From: Bacillota bacterium
GTDB lineage: Bacteria; Bacillota_A; Clostridia; Lachnospirales; Lachnospiraceae
DNA length: 64,000 bases
NCBI GenBank assembly: GCA_023407175.1
Contig: JAEYMU010000056.1
Coordinates: forward strand, 124,001 to 188,000
Reading direction: 5' to 3'
Shown here: positions 9,360 through 18,833 of the stretch, in pieces
How the letters are laid out: every line of letters starts with the position of its first letter
Position numbering within the stretch: position 1 is the stretch's first letter
Position numbers and translations under genes: made by a program
Notes under the pieces: generated by a model
What the model saw: the letters and a program-made list of their open reading frames with translations, nothing else
Told to the model about the DNA's origin: nothing
Database searches by the model: none

Positions 9360-11546
9360 GTGATGGTGACAACATTGGATACAGTAATGATTGAAAAGGA
9401 GGTTATGCAGCCCGGACAAAAGACCTTATATCTGTTGGGACTCTGCTGCGGTGACTGTGCACAAAAGATAGAAGCACAGGTCAGCCGTATCGAAGGTGTT
9501 AAAACAGCCTCTCTGGATTTCGTTTCCCAACGGCTTACAATCGAGGTGATTGACAGAAAGGTCCTTCCATCCATTATCCGGCAGGCCTCAAAGATTGCTT
9601 TGGACATCGAGCCCTCTATCCGGATTTCTTATACCGATAAGACACCGGAAAAGGATGGCTCTGCCGTCGTTAAAAAATGGGTTTACCGCCTAAGTCTGAC
9701 TGCAGGCGCCTTATTATTTGCTGTGGGCATCTTATTTGATTTACCCCGTTTTGCCGAGCTTACCATATTTCTTCTAAGTTATCTGCTCATCGGCGGCGAG
9801 GTAATCCTTCGGGCACTGAAAAACATCTCCAGGGGGCAGGTTTTTGACGAAAACTTTCTGATGAGTGTGGCTACCATCGGAGCTTTTGCCATCGGCAACT
9901 ATCCCGAAGGTGTTGCAGTTATGCTGTTTTACCAGGTAGGTGAAGCCTTTCAGCGCCTGGCAGTCAACCGTTCCCGTAAATCTATCTCTGCCCTTATGGA
10001 TATACGTCCGAATTTCGCCAACCTAAAGCTCGGCAGCGAAATCCGCCGGGTAACTCCGGAAGAGGTTAGCATCGGTGATTATATCATCGTAAAGCCCGGT
10101 GAAAAGATACCGTTAGACGGACGAATCGTAGAAGGCTCTTCTGCTCTGGATACCTCTGCTCTTACAGGAGAAGCTCTCCCCAGGGATGTAGAGCCCGGTG
10201 ATGAGGTATTATCCGGCTCCATTAATAAAAGTGGTATGTTAACCATTGAAGTCTCCAAGGAGTTTCAAGAATCCACGATTTCCAGAATTCTTGATCTGGT
10301 ACAGAATGCCAGCAGTAAAAAAGCACCTACCGAAAATTTCATCACAAAATTCGCAAGATATTACACTCCTTTTGTTACCTTTGCCGCTCTGGCTCTTGCG
10401 ATTATTCCTCCCCTGGTCATTCCGGGGGCGCAGTTTGGTGACTGGATTTACAGAGCTCTTGCCTTTCTGGTCGTTTCCTGCCCCTGCGCTCTGGTTATCT
10501 CCATTCCTCTAAGCTTTTTTGGCGGGATCGGAGGAGCATCCAAAAACGGTATTTTAGTAAAAGGCAGCAATTATCTTGAAGCCCTGAATCATATCGATAC
10601 TATTGTTTTTGACAAAACAGGCACTTTGACAAAGGGTATCTTTAAAGTGACAAAATCTGTCGGTGCCAATGGCTGGTCTGAGGCACAGCTGCTCTCCTAT
10701 GCAGCCCATGCAGAAAGCTTCTCCAACCATCCCATTGCCTTATCCATACAAAAGGCTTACAATCAGCCAATTAACCAAAACCGGCTCACGGAACAGGAAG
10801 AGGTGGCCGGGCAGGGAATCCGTGTTAAAATCGATGGCAAATCAGTGCTTGCCGGTAACGGAAGACTGATGGAAGCAGAACATATCGCATGGCAGCCGGC
10901 AAAGGAACTGGGAAGCATTGTGTATCTGGCCGTTGAAGGTGTTTATGCCGGTTATATTGTAATCTCTGACGAAATAAAGCCTGACAGTAAAAAGGCCCTT
11001 CAAGATTTAAGGGCCCTGGGTATAAATCATACTGCCATGCTGACCGGCGACACAAGGATAGTGGGCGAAGCCATAGCCCAAGAACTCGGAGTAGATACCG
11101 TTTATTCGGAGTTACTTCCTCATCAGAAGGTAGAGCAGCTGGAGCAGCTGGACAAAAGCCGAAGCTCCAGGGGTAAGCTGGTATTTGTGGGGGATGGCAT
11201 AAATGATGCTCCTGTACTGGCCAGAGCTGACATTGGAATTGCCATGGGAGCACTGGGTTCCGATGCTGCTATTGAAGCAGCCGATGTGGTGTTAATGACG
11301 GATGAACCCTCCAAAATTGTAGCTGCTATCCGAATTGCACGAAAGACCAAAGCAATTGTATGGCAGAACATTTTATTTGCAATGGGTGTAAAGCTTCTAT
11401 TTCTTTTCCTCGCTGCATTTGGTATTGCTACCATGTGGGAAGCTGTATTTGGCGATGTCGGTGTAACAATAATCGCTATTTTAAATGCAATGCGCGCTAT
11501 GAAAGCTAGTGCCATTAGTCCAAGTGCCAGGCGGTCAGCACACTAG
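9360..11546 (+). CDS. Zn/Cd-type P1B ATPase with N-terminal HMA domain
   Basis: This heavy-metal efflux ATPase is 728 residues from a GTG at 9360; the ATG at 9363 is equally possible, as the ribosome site is weak. An N-terminal HMA domain (about 22-88) has the Cys pair C30-x-x-C33 in LCCGDCAQK. The core follows: TGEA instead of TGES in the actuator loop, CPC in SCPCALVISIPL, DKTGTLT, and GDGINDAPVLARADIGIAMG. It is a close paralogue of the HMA-less pump 1 kb away. TGEA for TGES is the one oddity: the Glu is kept, so activity is likely. The gene converges with ligD, with only 5 bp between them. Confidence 0.95.
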   Translation: MMVTTLDTVMIEKEVMQPGQKTLYLLGLCCGDCAQKIEAQVSRIEGVKTASLDFVSQRLTIEVIDRKVLPSIIRQASKIALDIEPSIRISYTDKTPEKDGSAVVKKWVYRLSLTAGALLFAVGILFDLPRFAELTIFLLSYLLIGGEVILRALKNISRGQVFDENFLMSVATIGAFAIGNYPEGVAVMLFYQVGEAFQRLAVNRSRKSISALMDIRPNFANLKLGSEIRRVTPEEVSIGDYIIVKPGEKIPLDGRIVEGSSALDTSALTGEALPRDVEPGDEVLSGSINKSGMLTIEVSKEFQESTISRILDLVQNASSKKAPTENFITKFARYYTPFVTFAALALAIIPPLVIPGAQFGDWIYRALAFLVVSCPCALVISIPLSFFGGIGGASKNGILVKGSNYLEALNHIDTIVFDKTGTLTKGIFKVTKSVGANGWSEAQLLSYAAHAESFSNHPIALSIQKAYNQPINQNRLTEQEEVAGQGIRVKIDGKSVLAGNGRLMEAEHIAWQPAKELGSIVYLAVEGVYAGYIVISDEIKPDSKKALQDLRALGINHTAMLTGDTRIVGEAIAQELGVDTVYSELLPHQKVEQLEQLDKSRSSRGKLVFVGDGINDAPVLARADIGIAMGALGSDAAIEAADVVLMTDEPSKIVAAIRIARKTKAIVWQNILFAMGVKLLFLFLAAFGIATMWEAVFGDVGVTIIAILNAMRAMKASAISPSARRSAH

Positions 11547-11551
11547 GTCTG

Positions 11552-13969
11552 TTATTTCAGATTTTGACTATTTTGAAAAAAATCGCTCCAAGGGTCGCTG
11601 CCGTTAATCCGCATAAGGGCATCCGCCATATTAACGCCGTCGGGAGCTATCGTATCAAGTTCATCCCAGGCAATGGGCATGGATATTCCGGCCCCCTTTC
11701 TCGCTCTTATGGAATAGGGGGCAATACTTGTAGCTCCTCTGCCGTTTCGAATCCAGTCGATGAATATCTTATCTGCACGCTTAACCTTTCTGACATTACT
11801 TGTATAACGGTCAGGCCACTTCTGCTCCATAACTTCGGCAACCCTCTTTGCAAAATCGTGAAACACCTCCCAGGTCACGGCTGGCTTTAAGGGAACGACC
11901 ACATGGTATCCTTTGCCGCCGCTGGTCTTGAGATACGATTTCAGCGAAAGCTCGGCAAGAATGTTTTTCATATCCTGTACCCCCTGGCGCACCCTGCTTA
12001 ACTCCATTCCTTCATCCGGGTCCAGATCAAATACCATGATATCAGGCTTTTCCAGCTCGGCGACACGGCTTCCCCAGGTATGAAATTCCAATGTACCCAT
12101 CTGAACTTCGGATAAAAGCCCGGATACATTCTCAATATAGAAATAATCTTCCGTTTCTCCATCACTGTTGGAAACAGGTATTGTGACAATTCCTTTACTG
12201 TCCGGCCCAGGATGCTTCTTATAAAAGCAGTTCTGTGATATACCCTTGGGACAGCGTACAATACTTAGGATTCTTTGGTTCACATAGGGCAGCATACGCC
12301 CCGCAACCTTTTCATAATACCGGACGATATCTGCTTTCGTAATTTCAGGGTCATCAAATATCACCTTGTCCGGGTTGGTAATCTTTATTCCAGCAATCAC
12401 GATACTGTTTGTATTTGCTTCCATTGGTTTCTCCACTCCTTTGATCTTTGCATTTTCCCTTTTGATATCCCCGGGATCCTTGTCTGCCCGCAGGCCCTTG
12501 AAGCTTGCCTGCCTTAACAGATTATCCTTGGTCCATTCGGCAAATTTGATTTCTGCCACCAGTTCCGGTTCAAGCCACGTGACTGTTTCCTTCGCCCTGG
12601 GCTCTGGCGCAAGCTTGAAGGGAGGCTCCAGCCTCTTCAGGCCCTCAAACTTTTCCTCAAGCTCCTTCCTGTCAGACTCACTCAGTCCGGTACCTGCACG
12701 TCCCGCATAGACCAACTCCTCGTCTTCATAGACCCCAAGGAGAAGCGAGCTTACTCCCCTCGTTTTTTTGTCGGAAAGAGTATAGCCTCCGATGACAAAT
12801 TCCTGTCTTTTATCGCATTTTAATTTGATCCAGTCGCCGTTCCTTGTTCCGCTGTAGATAGAATCGGCTTTTTTACCTACGATTCCTTCCATACCCGCCT
12901 CGCAGGCCGCAGTAAAGCTTTCCTTTCCGTTTCCTCTGACATGACGGCTGTAGTAAAGGCCTTTCGGAGCACCCTGCATCAAGGCTTCCAGCCTTTCTTT
13001 TCTGTCAATCAGAGGCTTTCCGCGAAGATCCATACCATCCAGCGCAAGAAGATCAAAGATAATATAGGTTAAATTGGGGGAGTTGGGATTTTTCATGTGG
13101 TTTTGCAGCGCCTGAAAATCCGTCTTTCCCGATGCATCCGTGATTGCTATTTCACCGTCCAGGACCATCGCCCTTCCGGCAGCAAGGTCAATGAGGGATG
13201 CGGCAATGTCATGAAACCATTTGATATAATCATTACCGTTTCTCGTAATAAGCCGGACGCTGTTGCCCTCTACAAAGGCAATAATTCTGAAGCCGTCGTA
13301 TTTCAATTCATAAAGCCACTCCTCACCCTCAGGGACTGTATCAACTAATTTGGCAAGCTGTACATCAATACTGCTGAAGGGATTCCTTGTAATTTTTTCA
13401 TTTTCCCCACCTTCAATTTCTGCCATGGTGCGTCCGGTCCTGATGCTGGTGGTAAATTCGGATATGCCCTCCGTAGCTTTGACGTATTCGTCCTTTTCCT
13501 TCAGTAAAAGCCAGTTATCCTTCGTCTCACTGGATTTTGCTTTCCACCGGACCAAGGCCCATTTTCCCTTAAGACGTCTTCCTTTTAGAACAAGTTTCAG
13601 CTCGCCCTTACGAAGTCCTTCTTCCACATTTACATAAGGCTCCCAGAAGCCTTCATCCCAGAGCATAACCACCCCGCCGCCATATTCTCCCTTGGGAATA
13701 GTTCCTTCAAAATTTCTGTATTCCAGAGGGTGGTTCTCCACCTGTACAGCAAGCCTTTTATCATGTGTATCATAGGAAGGGCCCTTGGGCACAGCCCAGC
13801 TTAACAGCACCCCTCCCCATTCCAGACGCAAATCATAGTGATCTCTGCGGGCCGCATGGTGCTGTACGACAAATCTTAGACCTTCCTCCGAGGCTTCTAT
13901 TTTTCCTTCCGGCTCCAGAGTTTTTTCAAAATCCCTTTTTTGGTTGTATTTGCTTAAGTTTTCAATCAT
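11552..13969 (-). CDS. ligD: LigD: NHEJ phosphoesterase-ligase-polymerase
   Basis: This is the multifunctional DNA-end-joining ligase. The 805-residue protein has an N-terminal 3'-phosphoesterase domain (about 30-160) with H38, H44, D46, R48 and H80 at the positions of the known Mn site, an ATP-dependent ligase domain (about 205-500) with nucleophile K223 in YELKYDGFRI, and a C-terminal AEP polymerase domain (about 525-800) with the metal-binding DLDPDE motif. The order PE-LIG-POL is that of Pseudomonas LigD, while Bacillus LigD usually lacks the PE domain. It follows ku by 4 bp in one operon. Confidence 0.97.
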   Translation of the reverse strand: MIENLSKYNQKRDFEKTLEPEGKIEASEEGLRFVVQHHAARRDHYDLRLEWGGVLLSWAVPKGPSYDTHDKRLAVQVENHPLEYRNFEGTIPKGEYGGGVVMLWDEGFWEPYVNVEEGLRKGELKLVLKGRRLKGKWALVRWKAKSSETKDNWLLLKEKDEYVKATEGISEFTTSIRTGRTMAEIEGGENEKITRNPFSSIDVQLAKLVDTVPEGEEWLYELKYDGFRIIAFVEGNSVRLITRNGNDYIKWFHDIAASLIDLAAGRAMVLDGEIAITDASGKTDFQALQNHMKNPNSPNLTYIIFDLLALDGMDLRGKPLIDRKERLEALMQGAPKGLYYSRHVRGNGKESFTAACEAGMEGIVGKKADSIYSGTRNGDWIKLKCDKRQEFVIGGYTLSDKKTRGVSSLLLGVYEDEELVYAGRAGTGLSESDRKELEEKFEGLKRLEPPFKLAPEPRAKETVTWLEPELVAEIKFAEWTKDNLLRQASFKGLRADKDPGDIKRENAKIKGVEKPMEANTNSIVIAGIKITNPDKVIFDDPEITKADIVRYYEKVAGRMLPYVNQRILSIVRCPKGISQNCFYKKHPGPDSKGIVTIPVSNSDGETEDYFYIENVSGLLSEVQMGTLEFHTWGSRVAELEKPDIMVFDLDPDEGMELSRVRQGVQDMKNILAELSLKSYLKTSGGKGYHVVVPLKPAVTWEVFHDFAKRVAEVMEQKWPDRYTSNVRKVKRADKIFIDWIRNGRGATSIAPYSIRARKGAGISMPIAWDELDTIAPDGVNMADALMRINGSDPWSDFFQNSQNLK

Positions 13970-13973
13970 AAAA

Positions 13974-14747
13974 TCACGCTGTTTCCTTGTCTTTCTTGGC
14001 CTTCTCTACGCTGGCTTTGAGGGCCTCCATAAGGTCGATGACTTTGCCGGTGCTGTCGGACTCTGCGGCAACAACCTCTTTCCCGGAGATTTTTGTCTCG
14101 ATGAGCGCACGAAGTCTCGTCTGGTATTCATCCTTATATTTTGCCGGGTCAAAGGGCGTATCCATGGAATTGATCAGCGTTTTTGCCATATTCAGTTCCG
14201 GCTCGGATACCTCTGGCTTAGTATACTGTTTTTGAAGCTCTTTGATGTCGTCGGCATAGAACATGGTGGAAATGAGAATGCCGTCCTCGCGGGGGATAAT
14301 CGCCATCAATGTATCCTTTGTTCCCATTACAGTTTTGCCTATTGCTATCTTTTGTTCAGCCATCAGTGCAGCCCGAAGCAGCTCAAAGGCTTTTTCACCC
14401 CCTGCCTCCGGCGAAGCCTGATAGGTCTTATCATAGTAGACGGGGGAAATCTGATTTAACCTGGCGAAGTGCAGGATCTGAATAGATTTTTCTTTTTCCG
14501 TCTTGATTTTTTCGATCTCTTCCTCTGTGATGACGACATACTTGTCCTCATCATACTCAAAGCCCTTTACAATGTCGTCCGCAGTAATCTCCTTGCCGCA
14601 GTGGGCACAGGTCTTCTTATATCGGACACGGCTATTGTCTTCCTTATGCAGCTGATTAAAATGGATATCATTATCCTGGGTGGTTGTGTGCATCGCAATC
14701 GGAATTGCAACCATACCGAATGTTATGACTGATTTACGTGATATCAT
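13974..14747 (-). CDS. ku: Ku end-binding protein
   Basis: Ku binds DNA double-strand ends and recruits LigD. The chosen ATG (14747) lies 8 nt after GGAGGTG, giving 257 residues, the usual size; an in-frame start 33 bp upstream has no ribosome site. The protein opens ISRKSVITFGMVAIPI, typical of bacterial Ku, contains a CAHCGKEI pair (Cys-x2-Cys) near residue 50, and the conserved LLRAALMAEQKIAIGK and INSMDTPFDPAKYKDEY blocks. A Lys-rich tail (KASVEKAKKDKE) is present, as in other bacterial Ku proteins where it aids DNA binding. Confidence 0.97.
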   Translation of the reverse strand: MISRKSVITFGMVAIPIAMHTTTQDNDIHFNQLHKEDNSRVRYKKTCAHCGKEITADDIVKGFEYDEDKYVVITEEEIEKIKTEKEKSIQILHFARLNQISPVYYDKTYQASPEAGGEKAFELLRAALMAEQKIAIGKTVMGTKDTLMAIIPREDGILISTMFYADDIKELQKQYTKPEVSEPELNMAKTLINSMDTPFDPAKYKDEYQTRLRALIETKISGKEVVAAESDSTGKVIDLMEALKASVEKAKKDKETA

Positions 14748-14934
14748 AGTGGAAACACCTCCAGAGGTTATTGTTTCCAAACTAAATTATAAGTATTCGG
14801 GATTTTCAGAAGAAACCTGACCATAGGGTTTATTGATGGTGTTCAAGGAAGCTCTATTTTTCTTGTTATCAGGTCCCCGGCATGGTAAGATCATAGAAGT
14901 ATCATACTATATCAATCAGAAAAGAGGATTTTAC

Positions 14935-15282
14935 ATGCTGTTCATTGAATATCCCAAATGCACTACCTGCCAAAAAGCAAAAAAATGGCTCGATACGAAT
15001 GGAATTGAATATACCGACCGCCATATTAAGGATAATAATCCTACTTATGAGGAGCTGAAGGAGTGGTATGAAAAAAGCAAGCTGCCACTGCACAAATTCT
15101 TCAATACCAGCGGGCTGCTCTATAAATCCATGCAGCTTAAGGACAAGCTGCCAGGCATGTCCGAGGAGGAACAGCTTCGTCTGCTCGCCACCGATGGCAT
15201 GCTGGTCAAACGTCCGATTATTGTAACGGATGCATTGGTTCTAATTGGCTTCAAGCCCAATAGCTGGGAGAAACTAAAGTAA
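14935..15282 (+). CDS. ArsC/Spx-family thioredoxin-fold protein
   Basis: Start ATG 14935 follows AAAAGAGGA; the longer reading upstream is not supported. The 115-residue protein has a CxxC motif at YPKCTTCQKAKKW (residues ~8-11) and the family block LLATDGMLVKRPIIV, where the Arg belongs to the ArsC-like active site. It belongs to the arsenate reductase/Spx/YffB group. The CxxC resembles Spx and YffB, but Spx is usually longer (~131) and the sequence IGFKPNSWEKL fits the ArsC-related glutaredoxin-like proteins common in Clostridia. Arsenate reduction is not established. Confidence 0.85.
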   Translation: MLFIEYPKCTTCQKAKKWLDTNGIEYTDRHIKDNNPTYEELKEWYEKSKLPLHKFFNTSGLLYKSMQLKDKLPGMSEEEQLRLLATDGMLVKRPIIVTDALVLIGFKPNSWEKLK

Positions 15283-15307
15283 TCCTACTTTAATCTGTTT
15301 TTATTAA

Positions 15308-15342
15308 AAGGGCGGTACATTTTTAACATATATACTGCCCTT
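15308..15342 (+). terminator. Hairpin after ArsC-like gene
   Basis: A 10-bp stem (AAGGGCGGTA at 15308-15317, TACTGCCCTT at 15333-15342, one G-T pair) lies 26 bp after the stop codon. A clear U-run is missing, so termination strength is uncertain. Confidence 0.5.
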
Positions 15343-15419
15343 ATGGCTATCCTTGCAATGGCTGCAGGCCATATACTAGTATGCCAAATATCTATGATAG
15401 GTATTTACAGTACGATGTA

Positions 15420-16715
15420 CTAAGGCTCAGGCAGAACTTTATTGATATGATATTGGGAGTTTATTACGAGCCACATTTGAGTAAAGTAGCTCATAATATT
15501 CCATATCCCCACTCCCTGGATTCTGAATTGGGGTACAAATTTTATTAACGAATCAACGCTTCTTGCATCACTAAACCATACAATATGCCTGGTTTGTATC
15601 CCTGAGATTAATGTAGCATACTCGAAATAGGGAGCCTGGGAGCTTTCTTCAAACATTATAGTTGAGCCTGTTTGTACGGCCAATTCAATCGCCGCATCAT
15701 TCGTTAAGGAATTAGCCCTTGTAACCCCCATTACATAAGGATCTTTCCAGTCGTAGCCAATCACGGAGATCCCGGCATATATTTTCTGGGAGGGTATCAT
15801 TGTAACTGCATTTTCAAGCAATAGACTTATTGAATAGGCCGATGATATTGCGGAAGGCGGTCCCACAAAGGAACCCCACCCATAGGATAAAATTTGCAGA
15901 TAATCTGCTAACCTTCCAAAAGCTGTGTAATCAATTTGTTCAAAGGATATTTCATTCGAGCTTAACACGATTCTGGGAGTTATGGTGATGAATAGCACAT
16001 ATCCCTCTGCTCTTAGACGTAAGGATAGCCTGGTTATAAAATTTTCTTGGGCCGGGCTGTTTTGCTGATTTAAATTTACTAAGGATATATTTAATCCATA
16101 ATAATCTTTTTCCCTAAGGATGGTTAAAATTGCGTCAATATGTCGTTCTAAAACTTCTTCATTATATAAGATTCTATTTACAACTTCAATATCGCTTGTT
16201 CCCTGATAGGTTAAGGTAGACAGAGACATCAGGGGAGCGACCCCATATTCCTTTGCAGTCCTGATTATCTCTGTTTCATCACTTCCTACAATTTCACCAT
16301 CCTCGACTGTTCTGTAATTAAATATTGTCAAATAGGTTAAAAAGGGCAGCGTTTTTCTAAGCACATCCTCGTTTATGAACGGGTAAGCATATCCATTTAC
16401 AGAGATATTCCCCTGTGTTTCGTAACGAATAATGATTGTCTCTCCCTGATAAATGACTTCTCTATTGGAGAGAAATGGATTATTCCTAAGCAGCTGCATT
16501 CTTGTAACGCCGAATAATCTGGCTATACTGTCCAAACTATCTCCTTCCTGTGCTATATAAACTTGAGCAGGATATGCAATTACAATAGCCTGCCCAACCA
16601 CCAGGTTATCAGGATTTATCACTCCGTTTTCCTCTACCAACCTCGTTACTTCCACATTATAATCTGCCGCAATCGAATAAATCGTTTCGCCAGGCTGCAC
16701 AACATGTATAATCAT
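15420..16715 (-). CDS. LysM-GH18 spore-hydrolase-like protein, catalytic Glu missing
   Basis: The 431-residue protein has two N-terminal LysM domains (about 2-46 and 52-97) and a GH18-type TIM barrel (about 105-425), the architecture of the YaaH/SleL spore cortex lytic enzymes. There is no signal peptide, as for spore-coat proteins made in the mother cell. The GH18 catalytic motif DxxDxDxE is replaced: the aligned stretch reads YYGLNISLVNL, with Val where the acid/base Glu should be and both Asp residues gone. It therefore is probably a binding or structural protein rather than an active glucosaminidase. A full-length paralogue is at 53160-54452. Alignment of the motif was made by eye. Confidence 0.88.
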   Translation of the reverse strand: MIIHVVQPGETIYSIAADYNVEVTRLVEENGVINPDNLVVGQAIVIAYPAQVYIAQEGDSLDSIARLFGVTRMQLLRNNPFLSNREVIYQGETIIIRYETQGNISVNGYAYPFINEDVLRKTLPFLTYLTIFNYRTVEDGEIVGSDETEIIRTAKEYGVAPLMSLSTLTYQGTSDIEVVNRILYNEEVLERHIDAILTILREKDYYGLNISLVNLNQQNSPAQENFITRLSLRLRAEGYVLFITITPRIVLSSNEISFEQIDYTAFGRLADYLQILSYGWGSFVGPPSAISSAYSISLLLENAVTMIPSQKIYAGISVIGYDWKDPYVMGVTRANSLTNDAAIELAVQTGSTIMFEESSQAPYFEYATLISGIQTRHIVWFSDARSVDSLIKFVPQFRIQGVGIWNIMSYFTQMWLVINSQYHINKVLPEP

Positions 16716-16847
16716 GGTTTCCTCGATTTTTAATTTTATTAAATTATATGCTTCCTTTCTACATTATCATTACCGGCCTTATTATTAAAATGATAGGCTT
16801 CCCTTGCGATACACAACTATCCTCTATTCAGCCAAGTTTCCGACGGA

Positions 16848-18833
16848 TCAATTACACTCATTAACCCATTCAATAAAATTACTCGTACTATCTCCGGTCC
16901 GTTCTGCTGTTGTGTGTCCCTGATTCCATACGGTTTCAAAATCCACATCCTTGACACCCGAAATTTGTTCAAGGGCCAGTGCCAGATTCGTTTCTACGGT
17001 TAAGGCAGTATCTCCCTGCTCAATTCCTGTACGAATTCTCCAATAGGAAGCCACCGTAGAAGTTCCATATCCCTCATAATAATCACTTACATAATACATG
17101 GGATTATACATATTCAAGCGGTATTCTATGGTGTTACCAAGTGAATCAAGAGCCTGGATATCCTCTGCATATGCCTGTACCAGAGAAGAATCCCAGTCGC
17201 TGTAGTCAGCATACTTATCCTGGTTCTCCTCTAACAGCTTTGCGATAATCGTGTCAAAGTGCAGATTATCACTTGCATCATTCCCGAACAGATTGTTCTC
17301 TGCCTGTCCCCGGTCCAAATCATCAAAGGCTGCTACGCTCTTAGATGCATTCTTACAATGCTGGGCAAAGGCTTCAATGCTTGTAATTTTTGCCGTATTG
17401 GTATCGGCATCATATTCCACCCATACTACATCAGAGTTCAAAGAATCAATATAATCCTGTACTGTTTCATAGGTTGCTGCGGAGGTATCAGATTGACCGG
17501 AATTACCATTTGCAGAGCTTCCATCAGGGAAGCTGCCTGTTCCATCACCGCTTGGTAAATTGCCGCTTGGCATATCTCCGCTTGGTGCCTCACCGCTCGG
17601 TAAAGCACCGTCAGTTGTACCGCCGCCGTTGGGCATATCTCCGCTGGGCTGCTCTCCGTTAAAAGAGCCTCCTGGCATGCCGCCTCCAAAACCACCATCA
17701 GTCATAAAACCACCGGCAGATTCCGTATAGGGAAAGGAGGTATCACTTAGGAAATTATTTAATGAGTTCTCTATCACCTTCAGAATATAATCATAGTAGG
17801 TTCCAGAAGTATAAATTCCGGAAGCTGATTGCTCCAGTGTCAGTACGGTTCCGTTTTCATCCTTTAAACCAAGCTGATTAATATAATCTGCAAAGGCTTC
17901 TGCCAAATCATCGGATAAAGCAGAGGTCCAGGTATCATCTGCACGGGTGCCTGTTGCAAAATACTGTCCCATGTTCCATTCATAGGCTTCATCCGCATAA
18001 TCAAGGCTGGTGATCGGACACCAGCACATAGCACCGGTTATGGCATCACTAATATAGCTGCCATTGCTATCATACATGGCTGCTCCGATTGTTTCCAGAT
18101 AAGCATAATAGAGTTCGCTGTCACCGGTGGCACCCATCAGAGAACTCTGTGCACCACCGCCGCTGTGTCCAAAAGTAAATATCCTGTCCGTGCTGCCCGG
18201 AAGGCTGCCCTGATTATAACGGTAATAGCGTACGGCAGCCTTTAAATCCGTTACTCCCCAGGGTGCGCCACCGCTGTAAACCAGATTGTTACTGCTGTCA
18301 TAGCCATTGTCTCTGCCGCGCATTCCGGCGTATACATACACAAAGCCGGCTTCTATATAGCTGGATATACTGTCATAGCTGTAGGATGTGGGTGCAGCCT
18401 GTGCAGAATAGCCCGCAGTATTTACGGGAAATACAATAGGTGCCGTTTCGGCTGTGTATCCGTTTATTTCACCCTCCGTATTCATCGTACAGGTATAGGT
18501 TCCATCGCCATTGGAGGTTCCGGTCATATATTTTCCCGGAACATAAATACCCATGGTTTCGTAATCAGCCGTTGCGGGGCTGGTGCAATATCCAACTCCG
18601 ATCTGCCAGTACACGTCATTATCCGCATCGTAATTCCACAGGCTGTTATTAAAGGTCAGCCCTTCATTGTCCTGATTATAATCGCTTTGCGCAGCCGTAT
18701 TGCCGGAATTCTTTGTCCCTGGTGTCGGAGTACCTGATGCTTCCTCCGAGTCAGATGATTTTCCACAGGCGCCAAGAGGTACCGTCATGGACACCAGTAA
18801 TATCACAGATAAAATTTTCTTGAATAAATTCAT
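16848..18833 (-). CDS. Tannase-like alpha/beta-hydrolase lipoprotein
   Basis: ATG 18833 is chosen because GGAGG lies 6 nt upstream and it yields a lipoprotein signal (lipobox LGAC, Cys23). The 661-residue protein resembles subtype B tannase/feruloyl-esterase-like hydrolases: the nucleophile elbow is FGHSGGGAQSS and the block AVRYYRYNQGSLPGSTDR precedes it. A His near the C-terminus (WNQGHTTAERTG) fits the catalytic triad. A Gly/Pro/Ser-rich low-complexity insert (about residues 370-445; repeated PSGDMP-like units) splits the hydrolase domain. It probably acts on plant polyphenol or other aromatic esters at the cell surface. Substrate is unproven. Confidence 0.78.
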   Translation of the reverse strand: MNLFKKILSVILLVSMTVPLGACGKSSDSEEASGTPTPGTKNSGNTAAQSDYNQDNEGLTFNNSLWNYDADNDVYWQIGVGYCTSPATADYETMGIYVPGKYMTGTSNGDGTYTCTMNTEGEINGYTAETAPIVFPVNTAGYSAQAAPTSYSYDSISSYIEAGFVYVYAGMRGRDNGYDSSNNLVYSGGAPWGVTDLKAAVRYYRYNQGSLPGSTDRIFTFGHSGGGAQSSLMGATGDSELYYAYLETIGAAMYDSNGSYISDAITGAMCWCPITSLDYADEAYEWNMGQYFATGTRADDTWTSALSDDLAEAFADYINQLGLKDENGTVLTLEQSASGIYTSGTYYDYILKVIENSLNNFLSDTSFPYTESAGGFMTDGGFGGGMPGGSFNGEQPSGDMPNGGGTTDGALPSGEAPSGDMPSGNLPSGDGTGSFPDGSSANGNSGQSDTSAATYETVQDYIDSLNSDVVWVEYDADTNTAKITSIEAFAQHCKNASKSVAAFDDLDRGQAENNLFGNDASDNLHFDTIIAKLLEENQDKYADYSDWDSSLVQAYAEDIQALDSLGNTIEYRLNMYNPMYYVSDYYEGYGTSTVASYWRIRTGIEQGDTALTVETNLALALEQISGVKDVDFETVWNQGHTTAERTGDSTSNFIEWVNECN

